NCBI RefSeq assembly: GCF_000763495.1
Contig: NZ_CP009576.1
Coordinates: 506,001-570,000 of the forward strand
Direction: 5' to 3'
DNA: 64,000 bases
Source: Listeria ivanovii subsp. londoniensis
Lineage (GTDB): Bacteria; Bacillota; Bacilli; Lactobacillales; Listeriaceae
Positions 27,544 to 36,720 of the stretch are shown here, piece by piece. Each line of letters begins with the position of its first letter. Positions within the stretch are counted from its first letter, which is position 1. Below the pieces are notes generated by a model. It ran no database searches. It saw only the letters and a program-made list of their open reading frames with translations, and had not been told where the DNA came from. Both the position numbers and the translations under genes were made by a program.

Positions 27544-29139
27544 TTGAGTGTGAAATTAGGAGATTTAATGAAATTACCATCTTTAAAAGAAGCAAAAGTA
27601 GTATCGGGGAAATCAGGTTTATCTAAGTTAGTTTCTTCTATCTCTGTTTTAGAATATACTGAAGTGGCCCTTTTAGATGATGAGTTATTTGATAATAATG
27701 AATTTTATGGTAGTGAAATTGTTGTATCTGCCTTTGTAAATATTTGCAATAATGTTGAGGCACAGTGTCGAACAATTGAGAGATTACATAAGGTCGGGGA
27801 AGTGGCGCTAATTTTATATTACGTCGGGATTTTTATTCCAAAGTTAGATGGAAAATTTATTGATTACGCGAATGAATTAGATTTTACTATTATCGTGATG
27901 CCTGAAAATGAAATGTCGTTGCGCTATAGTGAAGTGATTTATGAAGTGGTAGAAGCTATTGTGAAACAAGAAATGACGGATACTAATTTTGTGAGCGAAT
28001 CACTGGAACAAATATCCAATGTCAGACCAGCTCAACGCAATATCGATACAACGCTTAAAATTCTGTCTGATCGGACGCACGTATCACTTGTTTTAACGGA
28101 TAATTCATTTCAAGTAATTAACTCGATTACTTGGCCGAGAACGCGCCAATTGGATTTTGACCAAATAATTGAGGCGTCAAAACAACTAGGTGATAATGAA
28201 TTAGCAACATGGATTCAAGATGAACGAACAGTTTATACAGCAAGAAAACCCATTTTTCAAGATGGTATGCAGGCAATGCACTTATTTATGATAAAAGAAA
28301 AAGACACGCTTACGACGGATGTTGCGATGCAAATTAGTGAAGTAGTCCAAGTGTTTATGAATTTATGGGGAAAGAATTATGTGGAAATTAGCACGGCTGA
28401 ACTGATGAAAGCTATTTTAAATGATGAAAGCCTAAAAATGCGTCGGTTGGGGAAAATTCTAAATGTGGATGTTTCTTCTATTAAATGGATGTGGCTTGTG
28501 AAGACCGAAGAATTTCGGGATAATGAACAAGTTTTAAGTGAATTAAAAAGCTTTGTAGCTAGTCATTTTAATGTTTCTTTGATTGATTTATTTGAAAAGA
28601 ACATTGTTGTATTGTTAGATAATTCAGTTGCACAGCGGGATCGGACCCATACGGCACAGACCTTTGCTGAGATGATGCTGCAGCTTGGAATGAAACTGAA
28701 AATCACAGTTTGCCAGGGTATGGAACAAACGTCAGATGTTCAATATGCCTATTCACTCGTAAATGAAAACAAGAAAGCTGCCAATGCAATTTATGCAAGG
28801 AAGCTCATTTATTCCCTTCAAGAAATTGATTTTGCGGCGAAATGTGTGGAAATTGTGGAACGCGGCGAATTGTCGATTGCAGAACATTTGCGACCACTGA
28901 AACCGATAGAAGAAAATGAAGAATTGCTTGAGACGCTCTCAGTATTTTTATTAGAAGGAGAGTCGAATTATAACCAAGCAGCAGAATTACTTTTCCTTCA
29001 TAAAAATACGATTAAATATCGGATTCAACGGATAAATGAATTGTTACAATACCCGGTAACGAAAATTCCTGAGTCGTATAATCTCTATTTAGCAGTTGCT
29101 GTGAGACGATTACTTAGTGAAACGAACAATAATAATTAA
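27544..29139 (+). CDS. PucR-family transcriptional regulator
   Basis: The protein has 531 residues. TTG 27544 is used because GGAGGCGAGG lies just before it. An N-terminal PucR domain (about 7-125), a middle GGDEF-like sensor region and a C-terminal HTH_30 domain (NYNQAAELLFLHKNTIKYRIQRINEL) match purine-catabolism type activators. The downstream permease, DUF917 and hydantoinase genes are the likely targets. A strong terminator separates it from them, so they have their own promoter. Confidence 0.88.
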   Translation: MSVKLGDLMKLPSLKEAKVVSGKSGLSKLVSSISVLEYTEVALLDDELFDNNEFYGSEIVVSAFVNICNNVEAQCRTIERLHKVGEVALILYYVGIFIPKLDGKFIDYANELDFTIIVMPENEMSLRYSEVIYEVVEAIVKQEMTDTNFVSESLEQISNVRPAQRNIDTTLKILSDRTHVSLVLTDNSFQVINSITWPRTRQLDFDQIIEASKQLGDNELATWIQDERTVYTARKPIFQDGMQAMHLFMIKEKDTLTTDVAMQISEVVQVFMNLWGKNYVEISTAELMKAILNDESLKMRRLGKILNVDVSSIKWMWLVKTEEFRDNEQVLSELKSFVASHFNVSLIDLFEKNIVVLLDNSVAQRDRTHTAQTFAEMMLQLGMKLKITVCQGMEQTSDVQYAYSLVNENKKAANAIYARKLIYSLQEIDFAAKCVEIVERGELSIAEHLRPLKPIEENEELLETLSVFLLEGESNYNQAAELLFLHKNTIKYRIQRINELLQYPVTKIPESYNLYLAVAVRRLLSETNNNN

Positions 29140-29142
29140 AAA

Positions 29143-29190
29143 CAGTGCAGTTTTTGTCCAAATTGACAAAAATTGCGCTATTTTTTTTTC
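29143..29190 (+). terminator. Terminator after pucR-type gene
   Basis: AGTGCAGTTTTTGTC pairs with GACAAAAATTGCGCT, followed by nine T. Confidence 0.9.
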
Positions 29191-29273
29191 CATTCTGATA
29201 AATACAAATGATACCTAGTTCTTATATAATTAGTCATTAATATAACTATTTCAATAAAAAGGGGCGAAATAAC

Positions 29274-30557
29274 ATGACAACGAAAAAAACAGAGCAACAA
29301 ACACAATCTTGGCAAAGTTTGGCATTTGTATGGACAGGCGCAATGATTTGCGTACCGAGTCTCCTAGTTGGGGGAACACTTATTTCGGGTATGTCTCTTT
29401 GGGAAACGATTTTAATAGCACTTATAGGATACGGCGTTATTGTCTTATTTATGATATATCAAGGAATGCAAAGTAGTGACTTAGGAATTCCAGCAGTAAG
29501 CGTGGCATCTCAAGTTTTCGGGGAGCAAGGATCAAAAAAAATTATCTCCATTATCTTAGCAATTGCTTGTCTTGGTTGGTTTGGGATTCAAGCCAACGTT
29601 TGTGGTGCAGCATTTTCCCAGTTTCTAGGAATTTATGGCATTAACTTACCAGTACCTGTTTCTTCCTTGATTTGGGGAATTATTATGCTACTTTCGGCTA
29701 TTTACGGTATTCGGATTTTGAGCATTTTGAATTATATTGCAGTACCAGTCTTATTATTTGTTTGTATTTATGGATTAATTGTATCGCTTAATGATGGCGG
29801 GCTTGCGATTGTACAAAATTACAAACCAGCTGGGAGCATGTCGTTTATGACGGGGCTAGCAATTACGATTGGTTCATTTGCGCTAGGAGCAGTTATTGCT
29901 GGAGATTATTCGCAGTATACTAAATCACGTAAAGATGTTGTGAAAGCAGCAGTAGTTGGAATTTTGCCATCAGGTGTCTTAATGATTGCAGTGGGTGCGA
30001 TTCTTGCCTTAACAGCAGGTACAGCAGATATTTCAGTTGTATTTACTAATCTTGGTTTACCAGTACTTGGGATTATTGGTTTGATACTTGCGGCTTGGAC
30101 TACCAATGCGGTAAATGCTTTTTCGGGTGGTATTGCAATTATTAATGTGTTCAATATATCTGAAAAATATCATAAAATTGCTGTTGCAGCGGCTGGCGGA
30201 CTTGGAACATTACTCGCAGTATTCGGGATTTTAAGTCATTTTGTTCCAATTATGTCCGTACTTTCGGCGATGGTTCCACCGGTTGCGGGAGTTATGATTG
30301 CATCGTACTGGATCGTTCAAAAAGGAGACAAATCGAAATGGGCACCTGTTCCGGGTGTCAACTGGCTTGGTGTAAGTGCTTGGTTAGTTGGTGCAGTAAT
30401 TGCAGGAATTCCTGTCATCTTGACATTTTTCCCGTCGCTACCGCAATTACCAAATCAACCGTTAATTGGAATTATCTTGTCGCTCGCTGTTTATTTAATT
30501 GGAGCAAAAGTATTAAGTAGTAAAACGACCAATGTAGAAAATTTGGAGGGAAAATAA
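29274..30557 (+). CDS. NCS1 cytosine/purine/hydantoin-type permease
   Basis: The protein has 427 residues and about 12 membrane helices. The AFVWTGAMICVPSLLVGG start, the GWFGIQANVCGAAF segment and the GDYSQYTKS motif are typical of the codB-like NCS1 family. It ends right at the DUF917 gene (adjacent, no gap), so the two are co-translated. The operon suggests uptake of a hydantoin, or a related cyclic amide or purine breakdown product. Confidence 0.88.
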   Translation: MTTKKTEQQTQSWQSLAFVWTGAMICVPSLLVGGTLISGMSLWETILIALIGYGVIVLFMIYQGMQSSDLGIPAVSVASQVFGEQGSKKIISIILAIACLGWFGIQANVCGAAFSQFLGIYGINLPVPVSSLIWGIIMLLSAIYGIRILSILNYIAVPVLLFVCIYGLIVSLNDGGLAIVQNYKPAGSMSFMTGLAITIGSFALGAVIAGDYSQYTKSRKDVVKAAVVGILPSGVLMIAVGAILALTAGTADISVVFTNLGLPVLGIIGLILAAWTTNAVNAFSGGIAIINVFNISEKYHKIAVAAAGGLGTLLAVFGILSHFVPIMSVLSAMVPPVAGVMIASYWIVQKGDKSKWAPVPGVNWLGVSAWLVGAVIAGIPVILTFFPSLPQLPNQPLIGIILSLAVYLIGAKVLSSKTTNVENLEGK

Positions 30558-31658
30558 ATGCGTTATTTAGATGAACAAGCTATTGAAAATATTGCGATTG
30601 GAGCCGCTTTTTTAGGAACTGGTGGGGGTGGAGATCCATACATCGGTAAAATGATGGCACTAACAGCTATTAAAAAATATGGGCCAGTACAACTTTTATC
30701 TCCAGAAGAAATTGCGGACGATGATTATTTTATTCCTGCAGCGATGATGGGTGCACCTTCTGTACTTATTGAAAAATTTCCTAAAGGTGACGAGTTTGTC
30801 CGCGTTTTTGAAAAGTTAGGAAGATACTTAGGTAAAGAAGTAAAAGGAACATTTCCAATGGAAGCAGGTGGAGTTAACTCAATGATTCCGATTGTTGTGG
30901 CGGCTCAACTAGGCTTGCCACTAATTGATTGCGATGGTATGGGGCGTGCTTTTCCTGAACTACAAATGGTAACTTTCCACTTAGACGGCGTTTCAGCAAC
31001 ACCAATGGCGATTACCGACGAAAAAGGAAACATTGGGATTATGGAAACTATTGATAACAAATGGACTGAACGTCTTGCTAGGGTGACTACTGTCGAAATG
31101 GGTGCGAGTTCACTTGTTAGTTTATATCCTTGTGATGGAGCGCAAATTAAACAAAGTAGTATTAAACATATCGTGACACTTTCCGAAGAAATTGGCAAAG
31201 TGATTCGAGAAACTTCTCTAGATGAAGCAGATAAATTACAAAAATTAATAGATGTAACGCATGGTTATCATTTATTTGAAGGGAAAATTATTGATGTGGT
31301 GCGCGAAACTCGTGCAGGCTTTAACTTTGGTAGAGTAAAAATTGCTGGTTTAAATAAAGATACGAATAGCGAAGTAATAGTCCATTTCCAAAATGAAAAC
31401 CTAGTCGCAGAGAAAAATGGAGAGCCGATTGCAATAACACCAGATTTAATTTGTATGGTTGATTTAGAAACATTAATGCCAGTCACGACGGAAGCACTAA
31501 AATATGGTAAACGAATTCGCGTGATGGCACTTCCTGCAGATAAAGCTTGGCGGACAGAAAAAGGAATTGAGACAGTTGGGCCACGCTATTTTGGCTATGA
31601 AGTTGATTTTGAACCATTAGAAGAACTTGTACAAAAGGAGGAACGCCGCCATGTATAA
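30558..31658 (+). CDS. DUF917 family protein (hydantoinase-associated)
   Basis: The protein has 366 residues with the family start AIGAAFLGTGGGGDPYIG and the PMEAGGVNSM and DCDGMGRAFPELQM motifs. DUF917 proteins are regularly paired with hydantoinase/oxoprolinase genes, and the pair may form one ring-opening enzyme. ATG 30558 follows GGAGGG; its 3' end overlaps the hydantoinase gene by 8 nt. Confidence 0.88.
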   Translation: MRYLDEQAIENIAIGAAFLGTGGGGDPYIGKMMALTAIKKYGPVQLLSPEEIADDDYFIPAAMMGAPSVLIEKFPKGDEFVRVFEKLGRYLGKEVKGTFPMEAGGVNSMIPIVVAAQLGLPLIDCDGMGRAFPELQMVTFHLDGVSATPMAITDEKGNIGIMETIDNKWTERLARVTTVEMGASSLVSLYPCDGAQIKQSSIKHIVTLSEEIGKVIRETSLDEADKLQKLIDVTHGYHLFEGKIIDVVRETRAGFNFGRVKIAGLNKDTNSEVIVHFQNENLVAEKNGEPIAITPDLICMVDLETLMPVTTEALKYGKRIRVMALPADKAWRTEKGIETVGPRYFGYEVDFEPLEELVQKEERRHV

Positions 31659-33201
31659 AATAGGAATTGATGTTGGTGGTACAAACACAGATGCGGTTAT
31701 TTTAGATGAAAATCAAAAGCTCATCCATAGTGTCAAAATGCCAACAAGTGAAGATATTGAAACAGGAATTACCGAATCATTACATCGTGTCTTAAGTGAA
31801 ACGGGAATTGATCGTTCGAAAGTAACACATGCGATGCTCGGAACAACACAGTGTACAAACGCGATTGTAGAGCGCAAAAAACTGGCAAAGGTAGGCGTTT
31901 TACGTTTAGGCTATCCAGCAACAGCATCCGTTTTACCATATACAGCTTGGCCAGAAGATATGGTAAGCTTTTTATCGGGAAAATATAAATTAACTGGTGG
32001 CGGCTATGAGTATGACGGTCAAGTGCTATCCGAAATTAATGAAGAAGAAATTCGTGCAACTTTGGCTGAATGGAAAGGGGAAGTCGAGTCTGTTGCAGTT
32101 GTAGGCGTCTTTTCTTCCTTGAAAAATGACCAAGAATTAGCAGTTCAACAAATTATTACAGATGAACTTGGCGCAGATATTCCAGTATCCATTTCATCTA
32201 CAGTTGGTTCCGTTGGGCTAATTGAACGTGAAAATGCAACCATCTTAAATGCAGCCCTCTTCAAAGTTATTGCGGCAACTAGTAATGGTTTTGAAAAAGC
32301 ACTCGAGCAAGAAGGAATTGAACACGCAGAAATCTATCTGTGCCAAAATGACGGAACATTGATGTCACTGAATTATGCAAGGCAATTCCCAATTTTAACA
32401 ATCGCTTGTGGACCGACAAATAGTATCCGCGGCGCATCCTATTTAGCCGGATTGAAGGATGCGATGGTGCTCGATGTTGGCGGTACAACTTCGGATATCG
32501 GGGTACTTACAGACGGATTTCCTCGTGAGTCTTCACTAGCGGTTGATGTTGGAGGAGTAAGAACTAATTTTAGAATGCCAGATATTATTTCGATTGGTCT
32601 TGGCGGCGGTAGTATCGTTCGCGAAAATGATGGCGAAATCACGATTGGTCCAGATAGCGTCGGTTACCGGATTTCTGAAGAAGCACTCGTTTTTGGTGGG
32701 GAAACCTTAACAACTACGGATATCGCCGTTCGTCTGGGAATGGCAGATATTGGTGACGCGAAATTAGTCGCACATATTCCAACCGATTTTGCTGAAAAAG
32801 CATATGAGAAAATCGCTCATATGACGGAAGATGCGATTGATAAAATGAAAACGAGCTCGAGTAACGTGAATCTTGTTTTAGTTGGTGGTGGAAGCGTGAT
32901 TATCCCTGACGAAATCACAGGTGTAGCATCGATTTTCCGTGATAAAAACGGACCAGTTGCTAATGCGATTGGCGCGTCGATTTCACAAATCAGCGGACAA
33001 TATGAGCAAATCTATATTTATTCACAAATCGAACGTGAAGATGCGCTGCAAGATGCTGAACAAAAAGCAAGAGAACAAGCTAGACTTGCTGGAGCAGTGC
33101 CAGATACGATTGAAGTTGTAGAAGTAGAAGAGATACCACTTGCTTATCATCCAGGTAATGCGACTAGATTACGGGTGAAGGTTGTTGGAAATTTGGTATA
33201 A
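31651..33201 (+). CDS. Hydantoinase/oxoprolinase A family protein
   Basis: The protein has 516 residues. ATG 31651 is chosen because AAAAGGAGG precedes it; the frame extends upstream inside DUF917. N-terminal ATP-binding region YKIGIDVGGTNTDAV, the LGTTQCTNAIVERK segment, and DVGGTTSDIGVL plus IGLGGGS fit the ATP-dependent N-methylhydantoinase/5-oxoprolinase A subunit (ASKHA fold). It would hydrolyse a cyclic amide using ATP. The separate B subunit is absent; DUF917 may replace it. Confidence 0.9.
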   Translation: MYKIGIDVGGTNTDAVILDENQKLIHSVKMPTSEDIETGITESLHRVLSETGIDRSKVTHAMLGTTQCTNAIVERKKLAKVGVLRLGYPATASVLPYTAWPEDMVSFLSGKYKLTGGGYEYDGQVLSEINEEEIRATLAEWKGEVESVAVVGVFSSLKNDQELAVQQIITDELGADIPVSISSTVGSVGLIERENATILNAALFKVIAATSNGFEKALEQEGIEHAEIYLCQNDGTLMSLNYARQFPILTIACGPTNSIRGASYLAGLKDAMVLDVGGTTSDIGVLTDGFPRESSLAVDVGGVRTNFRMPDIISIGLGGGSIVRENDGEITIGPDSVGYRISEEALVFGGETLTTTDIAVRLGMADIGDAKLVAHIPTDFAEKAYEKIAHMTEDAIDKMKTSSSNVNLVLVGGGSVIIPDEITGVASIFRDKNGPVANAIGASISQISGQYEQIYIYSQIEREDALQDAEQKAREQARLAGAVPDTIEVVEVEEIPLAYHPGNATRLRVKVVGNLV

Positions 33202-33202
33202 A

Positions 33203-33246
33203 AATAGCACCTCCAATTTAGAAAAAAATTGGAGGTGTTATTTTGA
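33203..33246 (+). terminator. Terminator after hydantoinase operon
   Basis: AATAGCACCTCCAATTT pairs with AAATTGGAGGTGTTATTTT. Confidence 0.9.
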
Positions 33247-33366
33247 TAAAAAAATCCGAATAAAAAACTACTTTATTAGCGAGAATATTCACAAAATGCT
33301 CACAAATAGTCAGCTGTGATAATGCTATACTAAAAGCAGAAATATATACAGAATGGAAGCGCTAAA

Positions 33367-33651
33367 ATGAGTGAAATCAAAGTAAAAAAAGCAACTTTCC
33401 AAAAACACGCTAACCAACTGGAAATCGCCAGTAACGGGAACTATTTACCACTAAAAAACGGGAACATGGCTTATTCACGAGCCAATTCCATTAATCAACT
33501 TAGGTCCGCGCTGATTGACTTAGTGGATGTCGTGGAAGATTTTCAACAAGTCGCGAAAAAAGATGCCGCCCGATTAGAAAAAATGGGAAAAGCTTATAAC
33601 AAACAAGATAAAAATGTCGCGAAGAAAATCAGTCAGTTGGAGGCACGTTAA
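33367..33651 (+). CDS. Type VII secretion partner, DUF3130/TIGR04197 (LapA-like)
   Basis: The protein has 94 residues, nearly all helical and basic, with an NSINQLRSALIDLVD central helix. It looks like the small DUF3130-type helical proteins that bind LXG domains and carry them to the type VIIb secretion system. The predicted promoter has a TATACT -10 near 33328, and GGAAGCG precedes ATG 33367. It is the first gene of a three-gene LXG module, abutting the next gene with no gap. Confidence 0.75.
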   Translation: MSEIKVKKATFQKHANQLEIASNGNYLPLKNGNMAYSRANSINQLRSALIDLVDVVEDFQQVAKKDAARLEKMGKAYNKQDKNVAKKISQLEAR

Positions 33652-34020
33652 ATGGATGCGTCCCACAGCCAGATAGACCAACAACTACAACAAGTCAAAA
33701 AAGCCCAAGTGAAAGTAGAAAACTACATAGAACAAACGAGAAGAAAACAAAACGAACAAGACTGGTTAGAAGAAGATGCGACCAGATTCGAACAAGAAAA
33801 GTTAGCCTTACTGGAATCCTTGCGTACTGGATGGCAAGGGGAAGAAGCGAGTGGTTTCCATCGTTACTTAGAAGAAAAGCAACACGAAGAATCCCAAGTG
33901 TGGAAAAAAGACCTTCAGGCAAAAAGAACCAATTTAGACGCGGAATTACAAGAAAATAAAGCCCAACTCCACAATCTAGAAACAAAACAAGCCACCTTGC
34001 AAAAGGAGTGGAGAACATGA
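33652..34020 (+). CDS. Type VII secretion partner with WxG motif (LapB-like)
   Basis: The protein has 122 residues forming a helix-turn-helix hairpin. TGWQGEEASGF sits between two long coiled-coil helices and fits the WxG-type turn of Esx-like proteins. ATG 33652 directly follows the previous stop and its own stop overlaps the LXG start (ATGA). By known LXG systems it would bind the LXG domain next to the DUF3130-type partner. Confidence 0.72.
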   Translation: MDASHSQIDQQLQQVKKAQVKVENYIEQTRRKQNEQDWLEEDATRFEQEKLALLESLRTGWQGEEASGFHRYLEEKQHEESQVWKKDLQAKRTNLDAELQENKAQLHNLETKQATLQKEWRT

Positions 34021-35516
34021 GCCGAATAGATATCGCCGAACTAAATGATTTTCTCCACGGTTTGCGAAGTAGCAATGCAGCAGCCAAAGAAATGGTCAAA
34101 AAAATTAAGGAAGCAACTACGGACTATGCCCAAGACAACAGCCTAAAAGGAGAAGCAGTCACCACATCGAAACGCTATTTTTCCAGCACCTACTCAAGCA
34201 TCACCAAAAGTATCATTGAAGCACTAGACGAAACCGAAGAACGGCTATCCCAATACATCCGCGAGTTTGGTGCCCAAGTAGATAGTTCACCTTCAGCTCG
34301 GATCGATGCAGAAGTCTTACAAGAAGCAATGGCGAAAGTCAGCCAACTCCAGCGAAAAGAAGAAGACTTACACCGCCAATTAACCGCGCCCAACACCAAA
34401 CCAGACATGCAACAAGTCTATGTCGTGAAATCAAGAAGTGTCCATACGCAATTACTCCAGGCAATAGAAAATGAGAACATCCTAGAAAGATACTTGGATT
34501 TCGAACGAAGCCATGGCCAATTTTTCAGCGCCTTGGTTGAACTCATTTACGCGACCGGACGAGCCGTGCAAGAATTGCTACATAATGTGACCTTTAACGA
34601 TAAAACAGGCACTTACTCAATACCAACTAACACAACGAATAGTATACAATCAATGAAAAAAGCACTAGATAAAGCTCGAACCGCAAACAACAAAGATCCT
34701 TACCCAGATTGCTTGGAAGATTACACCTTGTTAGCGTATACTTATGTCAATGATAAGGGCAAAACCGTGACAATGTGGTTGCTTGAAAAAGACGGAAAAC
34801 GAGCTAGCAACAAGGAATTACAAAACTTCCTCGAAGAACATGGCGAGGAACTAAACCCAATCCTATACACGGAACTTTCCGGCGAAGAACTCGAACGCAA
34901 AGTAAACGATGTCTGGAAAGATGGCGTCAACTACTTAAGCGGTCAAAAATTATCCGGAGCTAGTGCAGGAATATTAAAAACTTCCGCCTATGTCGCGAGC
35001 ATGAAAGACGCAATGGATGATACCGGCTTAACGGATATGACATTAAGTTTAGGATTTGGGGTTGCGGCAGCGAGGAATCCTCCTATTATTAATAAAGACT
35101 CTACAGCATCTTCAAAAGCAAAGTGGACTCCTCCTGAAGCTAAGCAAACAGTAAGTGGAGAAAAATGGAATAATTACTTTAAAGAAAAATATGGCGTTGG
35201 AAATGTTCAATGGAAACCTAATTCACTTGATGATATAATCTCTGGCCCCGAAAGATTATATGGAAGTACTAAAAATGAAATTAAATCAATATTAGGTGAG
35301 GGCTGGGCAGAGTCGACATATGGGTCAGTAGGTAATGGTTGGAAATTTACTAATGAAGGAGATGGAATGGTATTTTTCCATCCCGGAGACGGAATACATG
35401 GGGGTTCCTATTATGGATTTTCCACAGGTGATACTGGTAAAGTGAAAATAGTTGGGGAAGATTATATAGATTTCTCAAATGATAAAGCAACAATTATAAA
35501 ATTTGGTGGTGAATAA
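34017..35516 (+). CDS. LXG-domain type VII secretion polymorphic toxin
   Basis: The protein has 499 residues. ATG 34017 is chosen because AAAAGGAG precedes it. The N-terminal LXG domain (about 1-200, helical, SRIDIAELNDFLHGLRSS) would bind the two small partners and direct export. A middle region follows, then a C-terminal toxin tip from about residue 365, with GPERLYGSTKNEI, GNGWKFTNEG and FFHPGDGIHGGSYYGFSTG. That tip is small, Gly- and His-containing and resembles contact-dependent toxin tips, possibly an RNase; I cannot name its family. The DNA turns AT-richer and loses the N-terminal codon habits near 35090, so the tip looks acquired by exchange. The T7SS apparatus is not in this window. 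Confidence 0.87.
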   Translation: MSRIDIAELNDFLHGLRSSNAAAKEMVKKIKEATTDYAQDNSLKGEAVTTSKRYFSSTYSSITKSIIEALDETEERLSQYIREFGAQVDSSPSARIDAEVLQEAMAKVSQLQRKEEDLHRQLTAPNTKPDMQQVYVVKSRSVHTQLLQAIENENILERYLDFERSHGQFFSALVELIYATGRAVQELLHNVTFNDKTGTYSIPTNTTNSIQSMKKALDKARTANNKDPYPDCLEDYTLLAYTYVNDKGKTVTMWLLEKDGKRASNKELQNFLEEHGEELNPILYTELSGEELERKVNDVWKDGVNYLSGQKLSGASAGILKTSAYVASMKDAMDDTGLTDMTLSLGFGVAAARNPPIINKDSTASSKAKWTPPEAKQTVSGEKWNNYFKEKYGVGNVQWKPNSLDDIISGPERLYGSTKNEIKSILGEGWAESTYGSVGNGWKFTNEGDGMVFFHPGDGIHGGSYYGFSTGDTGKVKIVGEDYIDFSNDKATIIKFGGE

Positions 35517-35519
35517 AAT

Positions 35520-35900
35520 TTGAAAAAAATAACTTTAGGTAGAAAGTTTGATTGGTTCATAGATACTTTAGAGAAAAGCGGTATGTTTATTTTAGAATTA
35601 TCTAATGAAGAAATAGAAACTTTCATTTTCGAAGATTTAATAGTTGGTGTTACCTCTTTTTTTAGTAAAAATAATTTAATTGAACTGAAAGAGAATGGGC
35701 TAATTGATGAAGATATTGAAAAAAATGCTTATCTTCTTAGAAACAAAGTGCTAAATATTGATAATACAAGCTTGTGGAATATTAATAGCGTGAAACAAAG
35801 TTCAGAGTGGCTAGATATATTTAGATTGTCTGATGATTTGAAAAATAAGCTTCACGAAAGATGGTCTGATGAAGAAATAGAATACTTGAAAACAATTTAA
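35520..35900 (+). CDS. Probable immunity protein for the LXG toxin
   Basis: The protein has 126 residues, acidic and apparently cytosolic. It starts at TTG 35520, 3 nt after the toxin stop, with GGTGG as a weak ribosome site. No family is recognised. Position directly behind a toxin tip, its small size, its acidity and its AT-rich composition matching the tip all point to a cognate immunity protein. Confidence 0.6.
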   Translation: MKKITLGRKFDWFIDTLEKSGMFILELSNEEIETFIFEDLIVGVTSFFSKNNLIELKENGLIDEDIEKNAYLLRNKVLNIDNTSLWNINSVKQSSEWLDIFRLSDDLKNKLHERWSDEEIEYLKTI

Positions 35901-36114
35901 TAAAGTACATTATCACAAGATTGATAATCAAGCTAGAAAGTAATAAATATACTAATTAATCAAGTTACGAATAGCTACTAACAAAAGTTAACAGAGGGAA
36001 TAAAACGATATTAGTGAAGACTAGTATCATGATTTGCAAAATATCGCTACTGTATCTTTTCGTTCAGTTGTTCCAATGAGGTCAAAACATCTTGGAATTA
36101 GAAATGAAACAGGC
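35901..36114 (+). other. Decayed DNA behind the LXG island
   Basis: About 210 nt with no open frame of note. The right part, near GGTCAAAACATCTTGG, may belong to the decayed second LXG copy. Confidence 0.4.
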
Positions 36115-36285
36115 CACCTTGATTTCGAACAAAGCCATGACTAGTTTTTCCATGCGTTAGATAAATTCATTCGGTCGATCAGACGTGTGGTACAAGAGTT
36201 GTTACATCAGGTTACTTTTAACGAGCAAACCAGCACATTTACTTTACCAAAAAGCACGAGTTCTTTCCTGCAATCAATGAAAAAG
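36115..36285 (+). pseudogene. Fragment of a second LXG toxin gene
   Basis: Translated in frame from 36115 it reads HLDFEQSHD-stop-FFHALDKF and later RVVQELLHQVTFNEQT and FLQSMKK. This lines up with the intact toxin's YLDFERSHGQFF, RAVQELLHNVTFNDKT and SIQSMKK (near 34495-34660). An internal TAG and missing ends show decay. It is either a duplicated toxin cassette or an exchanged remnant. Confidence 0.8.
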
Positions 36286-36701
36286 GTGAAGTTGAAAGTA
36301 TCTGGGTATCGCAGCAAATTGGGCGCGACGTAGTGAAAGCCTTTAACAATCTATTAGCCTATACATTAGCCAATAAAGGAACACATCAAGATGATAAAAA
36401 TCGTATTGCAATAGCTGTTTCAGGGAATAATATTGTAGAAAAAGAAAAAGTAATGCATATTGTAGATGAAGTAGGTTTTGATGTTGTAGATAATGGGGAT
36501 TTAAACAACTCATGGAGAGCACAACCTGGGACACCTGCTTATTGTACTGAACTGACAAAAGAAGAATTAAAAGAAGCGCTAGAAAAAGCTAACAAAGAAA
36601 AAGCTCCGTCACTTAGAGAGAAAGTCATTGCTAGCTTTTCACCCGATTTTAACCATGAAGATATTGTTAATTTGAATAGAAAAATCTATAATGAAAAATA
36701 G
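36282..36701 (+). pseudogene. 3' fragment of an NADP-dependent (F420-like) oxidoreductase
   Basis: The frame reads GEVESIWVSQQIGRDVVKAFNNLLAYTLANKG and continues to 36701. That matches the C-terminal part of NAD(P)/F420-dependent reductase-like proteins (VVKAFNN, WRAQPGTPAYCTEL). The nucleotide-binding N terminus is missing and is replaced by the LXG fragment without a gap. A GTG at 36333 could start a 122-residue product, but no clear ribosome site precedes it. Confidence 0.7.
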
Positions 36702-36720
36702 CTAAATTCTCAAAAAGAAA

